Below are positions 1-6,099 of a DNA stretch of 7,076 nucleotides, piece by piece. A program made the translations under genes and the position numbers. Positions within the stretch are counted from its first letter, which is position 1. Each line of letters begins with the position of its first letter. This stretch comes from Leptolinea sp. UBA1437 (lineage in GTDB: Bacteria; Chloroflexota; Anaerolineae; Anaerolineales; Anaerolineaceae), in contig DCTP01000036.1 of NCBI GenBank assembly GCA_002329625.1, positions 8,298 through 15,373 of the forward strand, read 5' to 3'. A model generated the notes under the pieces. It ran no database searches. It saw only the letters and a list, made by a program, of their open reading frames with translations, and was not told the origin of the DNA.

Positions 1-1
1 A

Positions 2-748
2 AACGGCGAAAAGGTAGAATTGGGCGCAAAAGCCGATCCCGTCAAGGATCAATTGGCGGTGGACGGGGTAACGCTCAAATTCAAAGAGCCGGAAAAAAGA
101 TATATCGCTTTATATAAACCCCGTTTTGTGCTGTCCGATCGTTCGGCTTCGGATCCCCGCCGGACTGTCTTTTCATTGGTTCCGAATTCCGATGATCTGT
201 TTGTAGTCGGCAGGTTGGATTTTGAATCCGAGGGTTTGGTTTTGCTCACAAATGATGGTGAATTAGCGAATAAGCTTACTCATCCTCGTTATGAAAAAGA
301 GAAAGAGTATCGGGTGTTGGTCGCCAAGCGTCCGGATGAAGATCAATTGAACAAATGGCGGCGGGGGGTTGTGTTGGAGGACGGTGTCAAAACTGCTCCG
401 GCCGATGTGCGAGTGATTCGCCAGCAAGGAGAAGGGGCTTGGATTCGGGTGGTTATGAAAGAAGGCCGTAAACGAGAGATTCGGGAGATCGGGAAACAGA
501 TCGGATTGCCAATTGTTAAGTTGGTTCGGGTTCGAATCGGATCGTTAACGCTAGGCCCGCTCAAACCGGGCGAATGGGTTGCCTTGAAAGATGAAGAAGT
601 TCAGGCATTGAAAGAATCGGCTTCTGCAAAACCGGCAAAAAAACCGGAGAAGAAGTTGTTTCGAAGAGAAATCGCCAGCGCTCGGATGAAGTCAGGCGCC
701 CCCGCTCTGACGAAAGGGCAACCCAAACAAACGAAACGGAAAGGTTGA
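2..748 (+). CDS. RsuA/RluB-family rRNA pseudouridine synthase, 5' end cut by window edge
   Basis: This enzyme family isomerises a specific uridine of 16S or 23S rRNA to pseudouridine during ribosome maturation in the cytoplasm. The reading frame is open to the left edge. Residues before the TTG at position 20 (NGEKVEL) and just after it (GAKADPVKDQLAVDG) look like the end of an S4 RNA-binding domain, so the true start lies upstream and the TTG is not the start. The catalytic motif GRLDFESEGLVLLTNDG is intact, with the nucleophilic Asp encoded at 218-220. The later family motifs are also present: KEYRVLV, then EGRKREIREIGKQIGLPIVKLVRVRIG, here split as EGRKREIRE and KLVRVRIG. After the catalytic domain comes a Lys/Arg/Pro/Ala-rich tail of about 40 residues ending KQTKRKG, probably disordered and RNA-binding. 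S4 domain plus this motif set fits RluB (23S U2605) better than the S4-less RluE, but RsuA or RluF specificity cannot be excluded. The stop TGA lies 10 bases from the stop of the convergent gene. Confidence 0.92.
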   Translation, partial: NGEKVELGAKADPVKDQLAVDGVTLKFKEPEKRYIALYKPRFVLSDRSASDPRRTVFSLVPNSDDLFVVGRLDFESEGLVLLTNDGELANKLTHPRYEKEKEYRVLVAKRPDEDQLNKWRRGVVLEDGVKTAPADVRVIRQQGEGAWIRVVMKEGRKREIREIGKQIGLPIVKLVRVRIGSLTLGPLKPGEWVALKDEEVQALKESASAKPAKKPEKKLFRREIASARMKSGAPALTKGQPKQTKRKG

Positions 749-758
749 CAGCGGATTG

Positions 759-2627
759 TCAGGGAGTTTCGCCGAAAGTCTTTCGAATAACACGTTCGTT
801 CGCAGTAAAGCGATAAAGAATGGCATTTTCGGAAGCCATCAGTACTTTTTCGGTACTTCGGTCGAGGAAGGATTCGCCGGGTCCGTAACGATTTATAATT
901 TCTTCAAGGGTTCGAGGTTCCTCGAACCCTTCGTTTTTCGGATTGATATAAACATAGACCGTCGAAAAAGGGATATTTTTGTCGAAAATCGATTTCGGTA
1001 AACCATATCGATCGGCATAATACCATAGCGGGGCGTCATCTTCCGGTGCGACCACAAATAAGATCTTTTCGGCATCCCGATTTTCCAGGATCCTGAGAAT
1101 GGCTGTTTCATGCGGGCTGCTTTTTTTTGCAATTTCAGCAGTTCGGCCGAATTGCGGAACTGCAGTAACAACGACGGCAATAATGATAAAAAGCGGAATG
1201 AATCTTGTTTGGAGCCGAGAGGGTAAAAATGCGCATATCTTTTCGACGATCCAGATGACCCCGGCGGATCCCCACAGGATCAGAAACGGCCAGAGGAAGA
1301 TTAAGGTTCGCGGCCAAAGGTTGGGGCGTTGGATCGCCCATACCGGTAAGAGCCAAAGTAGAAACGCCGCTTGGAGTGGTATAAGGATTCGGCTGATCTT
1401 TCGATGAAATACCCAAGCCAATATATTTCCGAGGAACAGACCAATCCAGATAATTGTTGGCATGGTGTCAGTAAATGCGTGAAAGAAATCAATAGCGCGC
1501 GAAATAAGGGTGGGCTTGAAATCAGCGAGCGGCAAAGGTCGGACAAATACGTTTCCGAAAAGGGCGTGAATGCCGGAATTTTGCAGAATCGGCAAATAAC
1601 ACAACCCGGTCAGAATCACGATTACGATACCCGCCGCGATGAAATATTTCAAGGCGTTTACCAGACTTCCGTAACCGGAAAGCGGAAATTTCCGATAAAA
1701 GAGGGCTCGGAGCAAAAACCAAACGCAAAAAGCTCCGAAAGGATAGAGCATAATCGGTAGCGTATAGAATCCGGTGACCGCGGTGAGAATCAAGAGGGAC
1801 CAGACAAAACGGTTTTTTTGTTTTTGAACGATTGTTCCTTCGATGAAAATCAGTACCGAGCAAAAGGCTAAAATAGAATAACCTCTCGCCCAAACGGAAT
1901 AGTCAATCAAAAAAGACGAAAAAGCGGTGATCCCGGCTGCCAGCAGCCCGGTCGCCGAATTGTAAATCTGCTTTCCGAGGATATAAACAGCGGGAATCAA
2001 CAGCAGCCCGTTGATCAATGCCGGAAGTCGTAAAAGCGCCGGCGTTTTACCGAGGGTATGATAGATTAAATTTACCAAGATCGTGTGAAAAACATGATTG
2101 TTCGGTAACTGATAATCACTGATGGCATATTTCAGGCTTCCGCTTCCCCAAGTGGTGATGGTATAAGCTTCATCGTGAGTAATCGGACGATTGATAATCC
2201 ACAAGCGGATCGCCATGCCGGACAGAAAGAGGATCAGCAGTGGCGGAATGTCTTTTCTGTTTTCTCTGAAAAATTGCCGGACTGCGCTGAAAAACGTGCC
2301 GGTGTCACTTTTCAATGCCGAGGGGAATCCTTTGAAAGATCGCCATTGTTCCCGCCAAAATCTGAAAAATCGTTCGGGAACACAGACGGATGCGATGAAA
2401 AGTCCCGTTAAGATGAGAAAGGGAACCGAAAACACTGCCCGGAGCCATGAATAAACCTCGGGGGTGAATGATTCAACCGTACCGTCCCGCGCAAGAAATT
2501 CGCCGGCGGACAGCGTGAATTCATATCCGCTCGCTACGGGGATCAGACAAATCAATGCCAGGATTAAAATACAAACGGAAAACCCCCTGCCGTTTCGTCG
2601 ATCCTTTTTATATGATTTTTGCCGCAT
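759..2627 (-). CDS. GT-C membrane glycosyltransferase, GT39/ArnT/PMT-like, 622 aa
   Basis: Enzymes of this fold transfer a sugar from a polyprenyl-phosphate carrier to an envelope glycan, lipid or protein on the outer face of the cytoplasmic membrane. About 12-14 hydrophobic segments are visible, including roughly residues 18-34, 63-85, 128-146, 203-221, 225-242, 326-347, 390-407, 415-431, 441-462 and 474-491. The core begins near residue 128. HDEA at 151-154 matches the acidic catalytic loop motif of GT39-type enzymes, SVWARGYS (244-251) matches their ARxY helix motif, and NLWPRTLIF (436-444) the conserved Arg-containing segment before the last helices. A soluble domain of about 130 residues follows the last helix, as in many family members. 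The part before residue 128 is an N-terminal extension with two extra helices. ATG at 2627 is preceded on the minus strand by AGAAAGAG (2637-2644) nine bases away, a weak ribosome binding site. Sugar and acceptor cannot be read from the sequence. The gene stands alone with its own candidate promoter. Confidence 0.87.
   Translation of the reverse strand: MRQKSYKKDRRNGRGFSVCILILALICLIPVASGYEFTLSAGEFLARDGTVESFTPEVYSWLRAVFSVPFLILTGLFIASVCVPERFFRFWREQWRSFKGFPSALKSDTGTFFSAVRQFFRENRKDIPPLLILFLSGMAIRLWIINRPITHDEAYTITTWGSGSLKYAISDYQLPNNHVFHTILVNLIYHTLGKTPALLRLPALINGLLLIPAVYILGKQIYNSATGLLAAGITAFSSFLIDYSVWARGYSILAFCSVLIFIEGTIVQKQKNRFVWSLLILTAVTGFYTLPIMLYPFGAFCVWFLLRALFYRKFPLSGYGSLVNALKYFIAAGIVIVILTGLCYLPILQNSGIHALFGNVFVRPLPLADFKPTLISRAIDFFHAFTDTMPTIIWIGLFLGNILAWVFHRKISRILIPLQAAFLLWLLPVWAIQRPNLWPRTLIFLWPFLILWGSAGVIWIVEKICAFLPSRLQTRFIPLFIIIAVVVTAVPQFGRTAEIAKKSSPHETAILRILENRDAEKILFVVAPEDDAPLWYYADRYGLPKSIFDKNIPFSTVYVYINPKNEGFEEPRTLEEIINRYGPGESFLDRSTEKVLMASENAILYRFTANERVIRKTFGETP
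906..938 (+). terminator. Candidate intrinsic terminator inside the antisense 3' coding end of the glycosyltransferase gene
   Basis: AAGGGTTCGAGG (906-917) and CCTCGAACCCTT (920-931) form a perfect 12-bp inverted repeat around a two-base centre, so a real RNA hairpin would have about 11 pairs and a 4-base loop. On the plus strand it is followed two bases later by TTTTT (934-938), the usual intrinsic terminator layout. On the minus strand no T-run follows. It lies 158 bases past the stop of the pseudouridine synthase gene and would end that transcript, while the same bases encode part of the glycosyltransferase (residues around EGFEEPRTLEE). The repeat is seen directly; its role is inferred. 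Confidence 0.55.
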
Positions 2628-2703
2628 CGGGATGTACTCTTTCTGAACCGGTTATCATTGTTTGCGAAATCTGCTCCGTAAGGTCTGAAATATTCTTCCG
2701 GTA

Positions 2704-2731
2704 ATGATACATTAACTTTTCGGATTGTCTA
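2704..2731 (-). promoter_or_regulatory. Candidate sigma-70-type promoter for the glycosyltransferase gene
   Basis: Reading the minus strand, TAGACA (plus 2726-2731, 5 of 6 to TTGACA) is followed after 16 bases by TATCAT (plus 2704-2709, 5 of 6 to TATAAT). Transcription would start near 2697, giving a leader of about 70 bases before the ATG at 2627. The match is by eye only; no other equally good pair was seen in this intergenic stretch on this strand. Confidence 0.4.
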
Positions 2732-2802
2732 TGAACTGTTTTATCATTATTTTTACCGATTTGGGGATATTTTGCGGAAAAAAGGGGCTTCTAAAGAACG
2801 AT

Positions 2803-2830
2803 TTAACCCTTTTCTTTCACATAGTATAAT
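2803..2830 (+). promoter_or_regulatory. Candidate promoter for the GNAT-tyrS operon
   Basis: A perfect TATAAT (2825-2830) is preceded after 16 bases by TTAACC (2803-2808, 4 of 6 to TTGACA). Transcription would begin near 2837, about 34 bases before the ATG at 2871. This supports 2871 rather than the upstream in-frame TTG at 2772 as the start of the acetyltransferase, since the TTG would lie upstream of the promoter. There is no room for, and no sign of, a T-box leader. Confidence 0.5.
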
Positions 2831-2870
2831 AACCAGCAGAATTTTGACATTTTTAGAAAAGAGCATAAAA

Positions 2871-3305
2871 ATGGAAATCGTTGAAATAAAAGAAATGTCT
2901 CAAGCTGTTTTAGATGCATTTACGGTCTTGGTTCCTCAGCTTTCCTCATCGGCAAAAATTCCGACCTGGGAAGAATTGGAAGATCTGATTCAATCCCGGG
3001 CATCCATTTTGCTGGCTGCGGTGGATCCGGATCAGAATAACAAAATTGTGGGTAGTCTAACGTTGGCTGTTTTCCGATTGCCTACCGGCGTCCGATCGTG
3101 GATTGAGGATGTGGTCGTAGATGAACAAATGCGCGGGCGGGGTGTCGGCGAAATGTTGGTCAGAGCCGCTGTCGATCGTGCCAGAGCGGAAGGTGCAAAA
3201 ACGGTCGATTTAACCTCCCGACCGTCACGGGAAGCTGCGAACCGCCTCTACCGCCGTTGCGGATTTGAACCACGCGAAACGAATATTTATCGCTTTAATA
3301 TTTAA
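2871..3305 (+). CDS. GNAT-family N-acetyltransferase, 144 aa
   Basis: GNAT enzymes move the acetyl group of acetyl-CoA onto an amine of a small molecule, peptide or protein. The protein is about the normal length of a single GNAT domain. A long strand-rich middle (IVGSLTLAVF, residues 59-68, then SWIEDVVVDEQ, 76-86) leads into the acetyl-CoA pyrophosphate-binding loop QMRGRGVG (86-93), a clear match to Q/RxxGxG/A. The C-terminal part, LTSRPSREAANRLYRRCGF (114-132), is the motif B region typical of a widespread uncharacterised bacterial subgroup. ATG 2871 is chosen because the N-terminus then starts the first beta strand (MEIVEIKEM), because AAAAGAG sits just upstream, and because the 33 residues of the longer reading from TTG 2772 look unlike coding sequence and lie over the promoter. 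The gene precedes tyrS by 40 bases and probably shares its transcript. The substrate is unknown. Confidence 0.87.
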   Translation: MEIVEIKEMSQAVLDAFTVLVPQLSSSAKIPTWEELEDLIQSRASILLAAVDPDQNNKIVGSLTLAVFRLPTGVRSWIEDVVVDEQMRGRGVGEMLVRAAVDRARAEGAKTVDLTSRPSREAANRLYRRCGFEPRETNIYRFNI

Positions 3306-3324
3306 AAATAAAAATAGACAAATC

Positions 3325-3333
3325 AAGAAGGGG
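3325..3333 (+). promoter_or_regulatory. Ribosome binding site of tyrS, decides start at 3346
   Basis: AAGAAGGGG is the only purine-rich Shine-Dalgarno-like run between the acetyltransferase stop and tyrS. It ends 12 bases before ATG 3346, slightly long but usable. It supports this ATG over the in-frame ATG at 3265, which lies inside the acetyltransferase gene and would add 27 residues not expected in the family. Confidence 0.5.
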
Positions 3334-3345
3334 TTTATAGCGACA

Positions 3346-4635
3346 ATGAGTGAGCAAAATTCGATTTACGGCGAATTAAAATGGCGTGAGATGATTTATG
3401 ATTCGATGGACGGTTTGGAAGAGTTATTGGAAAAGGAAAAGGTGACGCTTTATAACGGCTTTGATCCTACTGCGGACAGTTTGCATGTCGGGCATTTGGT
3501 GCCGATGCTGGCATTAGCCCGCTTCCAACGTTACGGTCATCATGTGATCGCGCTTGCCGGCGAAGGAACGGGAATGATCGGTGATCCGAGCGGCAGATCG
3601 GACGAACGTAACCTGCTTTCGGCGGAAGAAGCTCATTACAATGTCGAGAAAATCAAGTTGCAGCTGGCGAAATTTTTAGACTTTGAAATAAAAAGCAATC
3701 CGGCTCGCATTATGAATAACGGCGATTGGTTGCTTGATCTGAAACTCATTGATTTTTTGCGAGATACTGGAAAATATTTCACCGTAAACAGCATGATGGC
3801 AAAAGACTCGGTAAAATCGCGCTTGTCTCGGGAGAGTGGCTTATCTTTTACTGAATTCAGTTACAGCCTCTTACAGGCTTATGACTTTTATCACTTGTTC
3901 GTGACCGAAAATTGTGTATTGCAAACCGGCGGCAGTGATCAATGGGGCAATATTACGGCCGGTTGTGAATTAATCCGCCGAAAAACCAGTAAAAGTGCTT
4001 ACGGACTGACCTATCCGTTGGTAAAGAAAAAGGATGGCACAAAATTTGGAAAGACCGCCGGCGGCGCGGTGTGGCTTGATCCGGAAAGGACTTCCCCTTA
4101 CAAGTTTTATCAATTTTGGCTGAATACCGATGATGCCGACGTAATCCCTTTCCTGAAGTATTTTACTTTTTTTGATCGACAAAAAATTGACGAATTGGAA
4201 TTTGCAACCCGAGAAAATCCGGAAGATCGGGCGGCACAAAAAGCATTGGCGGTTGAAATGACGAAAATGATGCACGGCGAGACCGCTTTAGATAAAGCGA
4301 TGCAAGCCAGTGAAGCGCTGTTCGGCGGTGAAATCAATGGTCTCTCGGCTGCGGATATCAAGGAGATTTTCGCTGATGTTCCGTCCGGAGTGATTGCGGC
4401 GGATTCATTGAACGGAGAAGGGCTGCCCGTTGTCAATCTGCTGAGCGATTGCGGATTCATGAAATCCAAAGGAGAGGTCAAACGGGCAATCGCCGAAGGC
4501 GGTGTTTATATTAATAATCATCGGGTGACGGATGTGAACGCTTCCATTCGGAAAGATCAGTTTATCGAAGGGAAATATCTGGTCCTCCGGAGAGGAAAGA
4601 AGAATTATTTCCTATTAAAAACGGAACAAGAATAA
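3346..4635 (+). CDS. tyrS: Tyrosyl-tRNA synthetase (TyrRS), 429 aa
   Basis: This class I aminoacyl-tRNA synthetase activates tyrosine with ATP and charges tRNA-Tyr in the cytoplasm. The full length fits bacterial TyrS. The HIGH-type motif is HVGH (residues 47-50) and the second class I signature is KFGKT (233-237), the form typical of TyrS rather than TyrZ, which has KMSKS. Tyrosine-pocket residues known from the Geobacillus enzyme have counterparts: Tyr36, Asp40, Asp80 in GMIGDPSGR, then Tyr173, Gln177 and Asp180 in SYSLLQAYD, and Gln199 in GGSDQWGN. An alpha-helical anticodon-recognition region follows, and an S4 RNA-binding domain closes the protein (about 360-425, with GEVKRAIAEGGVYINNHRV). 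Nothing essential is missing. It follows the GNAT gene by 40 bases and is ended by the hairpin at 4671-4711. No T-box or attenuator is visible, so regulation probably rests on the upstream promoter. Confidence 0.98.
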   Translation: MSEQNSIYGELKWREMIYDSMDGLEELLEKEKVTLYNGFDPTADSLHVGHLVPMLALARFQRYGHHVIALAGEGTGMIGDPSGRSDERNLLSAEEAHYNVEKIKLQLAKFLDFEIKSNPARIMNNGDWLLDLKLIDFLRDTGKYFTVNSMMAKDSVKSRLSRESGLSFTEFSYSLLQAYDFYHLFVTENCVLQTGGSDQWGNITAGCELIRRKTSKSAYGLTYPLVKKKDGTKFGKTAGGAVWLDPERTSPYKFYQFWLNTDDADVIPFLKYFTFFDRQKIDELEFATRENPEDRAAQKALAVEMTKMMHGETALDKAMQASEALFGGEINGLSAADIKEIFADVPSGVIAADSLNGEGLPVVNLLSDCGFMKSKGEVKRAIAEGGVYINNHRVTDVNASIRKDQFIEGKYLVLRRGKKNYFLLKTEQE

Positions 4636-4666
4636 ACAACGATAAATAATAAGAATAACGAATTAT

Positions 4667-4711
4667 AAAAAAAACAGAAGCGCATTTCTTTAAGGGATGC
4701 GCTTCTGTTTT
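4667..4711. terminator. Bidirectional intrinsic terminator between tyrS and ugd
   Basis: AAAACAGAAGCGCAT (4671-4685) pairs perfectly with ATGCGCTTCTGTTTT (4697-4711), a 15-bp stem with an 11-base loop. The stem is flanked by eight A's on the left (4667-4674) and four T's on the right (4708-4711), so transcripts from either strand make a hairpin with a U-run. The longer run of eight U's serves the minus-strand transcript ending ugd; the shorter serves tyrS. It lies 35 bases after the tyrS stop and 39 bases after the ugd stop. Confidence 0.9.
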
Positions 4712-4750
4712 CGTTACGCTCGAATTTTTATAATCGATGATAAATCGGTG

Positions 4751-6061
4751 TCAAATGTATTTTCCTAAACCGACGCCGACATAAGTAAAGCCCATTTCTG
4801 AAAGACGTTCCGGATCCCAAAGATTCCGGCCGTCCAAAATGTTCTTTTCGCGCATCAGGTCATGTATTTTTTTAAAATCCAATTGTTTGAATTCATTCCA
4901 TTCGGTCGCCAGAAGAAGAGCATCCGCGTTTTCAACCACTTGATAAGGGTTATCGCAGAGGACCACTTCTTTCGGCAGAATCTTCTTTGCCTGCTCCATC
5001 GCTTCGGGGTCATAGGCACGGATGATTGCTTTTTCATTTGTCAGATATCGGATAATATCTGCGGCTGGGCTTTCGCGCATATCATCGGTATCTGGCTTAA
5101 ATGCCAAGCCCAAAATACCGATTTCTTTTCCTTCCAATCCGTTTAGCATCCGATTCAGCTTTTCAACGACTCGCCGGCGTTGCGTTTGATTGATATCGAT
5201 TACAGCTTGCAACAGCTGGGGCTGTGTCCCGTATTCCACGGCGATATGGGCAAGCGCCTTTACATCCTTCGGGAAGCAACTTCCTCCCCAACCGATTCCT
5301 GCGTTTAAGAATTTCGACCCGATGCGGTTATCCAACCCCATGCCTCTGGCTACGTCGATCACATTGGCACCGACACTCTCGCAAATATTCGCAATCTCGT
5401 TGATAAAAGAGATTTTAGTTGCCAAAAAGGCATTTGAGGCATATTTAATCATTTCGGCTGTCCGGATATCCGTAACCAACATCGGAGCCCGCAGTGGTGC
5501 ATACAATTCGGCGACCCGATCACAGGCTTCGGTATCATTGGAGCCCAAAACAATCCGTTCTGGATGCATAAAATCGGCAACAGCAGACCCTTCACGGAGG
5601 AACTCCGGATTGGATACAACTTGAAATTTCGGCATATGACCGTCACGGTATTTTTGAATAATGTCCGCTACCCAATCTCCCGTGCCGACGGGAACGGTTG
5701 ATTTATCCACAATAATGATGGGATGGTCCATGTTGTCGGCAATTTGTATGACCGCTTGCTCGACATAGCTCATATCCGCTTCCCCATCGGATCCGGAAGG
5801 GGTTCCAACGGCAATGAAAACGAATTCGGCATCTCGCAGGGCTTCCGGATAATTTACCGTGAATTGCAATCGACCGGCTTTATGTGAACGTTCAACGATT
5901 TCTTCCAATCCCGGTTCGAAGATGGGCATAATGCCTTGATTGAGATCCGAAATTCTCTTCTCATCAATATCCAGACAAATGACATTGTTTCCCAAATCGG
6001 AAAAGCATGCTCCCGTTACCAAGCCGACATAGCCCGTTCCTATCACTGTGATTTGACTCAT
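4751..6061 (-). CDS. ugd: UDP-glucose 6-dehydrogenase, 436 aa
   Basis: It oxidises UDP-glucose to UDP-glucuronate with two NAD+ per turn, in the cytoplasm, supplying uronic acid for exopolysaccharide, capsule or lipid-linked glycans. The N-terminal Rossmann domain opens with VIGTGYVGLVTG (residues 6-17), and Asp31 after the second strand would bind NAD ribose. Catalytic elements are intact: EFLREG (153-158), Lys206 and Asn210 in EMIKYASN, and the nucleophile Cys262 in GWGGSCFPKD (257-266) with Asp266. The C-terminal UDP-binding domain carries FKPDTDDMRESP (321-332) and ends with DGRNLWDP (410-417). Length is normal for bacterial Ugd; the VTG form and the cysteine motif favour UDP-glucose over UDP-ManNAc dehydrogenase, which is the main alternative. 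The start ATG has a strong ribosome binding site. The gene lies 38 bases downstream of the coiled-coil gene on the same strand, with no promoter seen between them, and is closed by the bidirectional terminator. Confidence 0.96.
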   Translation of the reverse strand: MSQITVIGTGYVGLVTGACFSDLGNNVICLDIDEKRISDLNQGIMPIFEPGLEEIVERSHKAGRLQFTVNYPEALRDAEFVFIAVGTPSGSDGEADMSYVEQAVIQIADNMDHPIIIVDKSTVPVGTGDWVADIIQKYRDGHMPKFQVVSNPEFLREGSAVADFMHPERIVLGSNDTEACDRVAELYAPLRAPMLVTDIRTAEMIKYASNAFLATKISFINEIANICESVGANVIDVARGMGLDNRIGSKFLNAGIGWGGSCFPKDVKALAHIAVEYGTQPQLLQAVIDINQTQRRRVVEKLNRMLNGLEGKEIGILGLAFKPDTDDMRESPAADIIRYLTNEKAIIRAYDPEAMEQAKKILPKEVVLCDNPYQVVENADALLLATEWNEFKQLDFKKIHDLMREKNILDGRNLWDPERLSEMGFTYVGVGLGKYI

Positions 6062-6069
6062 GAAGGATT

Positions 6070-6075
6070 CTCCTT
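6070..6075 (-). promoter_or_regulatory. Strong ribosome binding site of ugd
   Basis: On the minus strand AAGGAG sits eight bases before the ATG at 6061, the best Shine-Dalgarno match in the window. It fixes the start of ugd and shows that its translation can begin independently of the upstream coiled-coil gene. Confidence 0.8.
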
Positions 6076-6099
6076 AATCATAAAATATAAAAGTTGTGA

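Noticed and set aside
746..761. TGACA-6-TGTCA inverted repeat spanning both stop codons of the convergent genes, as a shared terminator
   Set aside because: Only five base pairs and no T-run on either side. Most of the symmetry follows from two TGA stops facing each other.
1099..1893. Overlapping reading frames of about 80-130 codons on both strands within the glycosyltransferase gene
   Set aside because: They are out of frame with a well-supported gene, have no recognisable domain or ribosome binding site, and show skewed composition typical of shadow frames.
2772..2870. TTG start extending the GNAT protein by 33 residues
   Set aside because: The stretch overlaps the candidate -35 and -10 elements, has no convincing ribosome binding site and does not look like a GNAT N-terminus.
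3265..3345. Upstream in-frame ATG extending tyrS by 27 residues into the GNAT gene
   Set aside because: The added residues (MNHAKRIFIAL and on) are not part of the family, the ATG at 3346 starts a typical TyrS N-terminus, and a purine-rich ribosome binding site lies before it.
4729..4734. TATAAT-like hexamer between the terminator and the ugd stop, as a plus-strand promoter
   Set aside because: No acceptable -35 element at 15-19 bases upstream, and it would only make RNA antisense to ugd; AT-rich spacer explains it.
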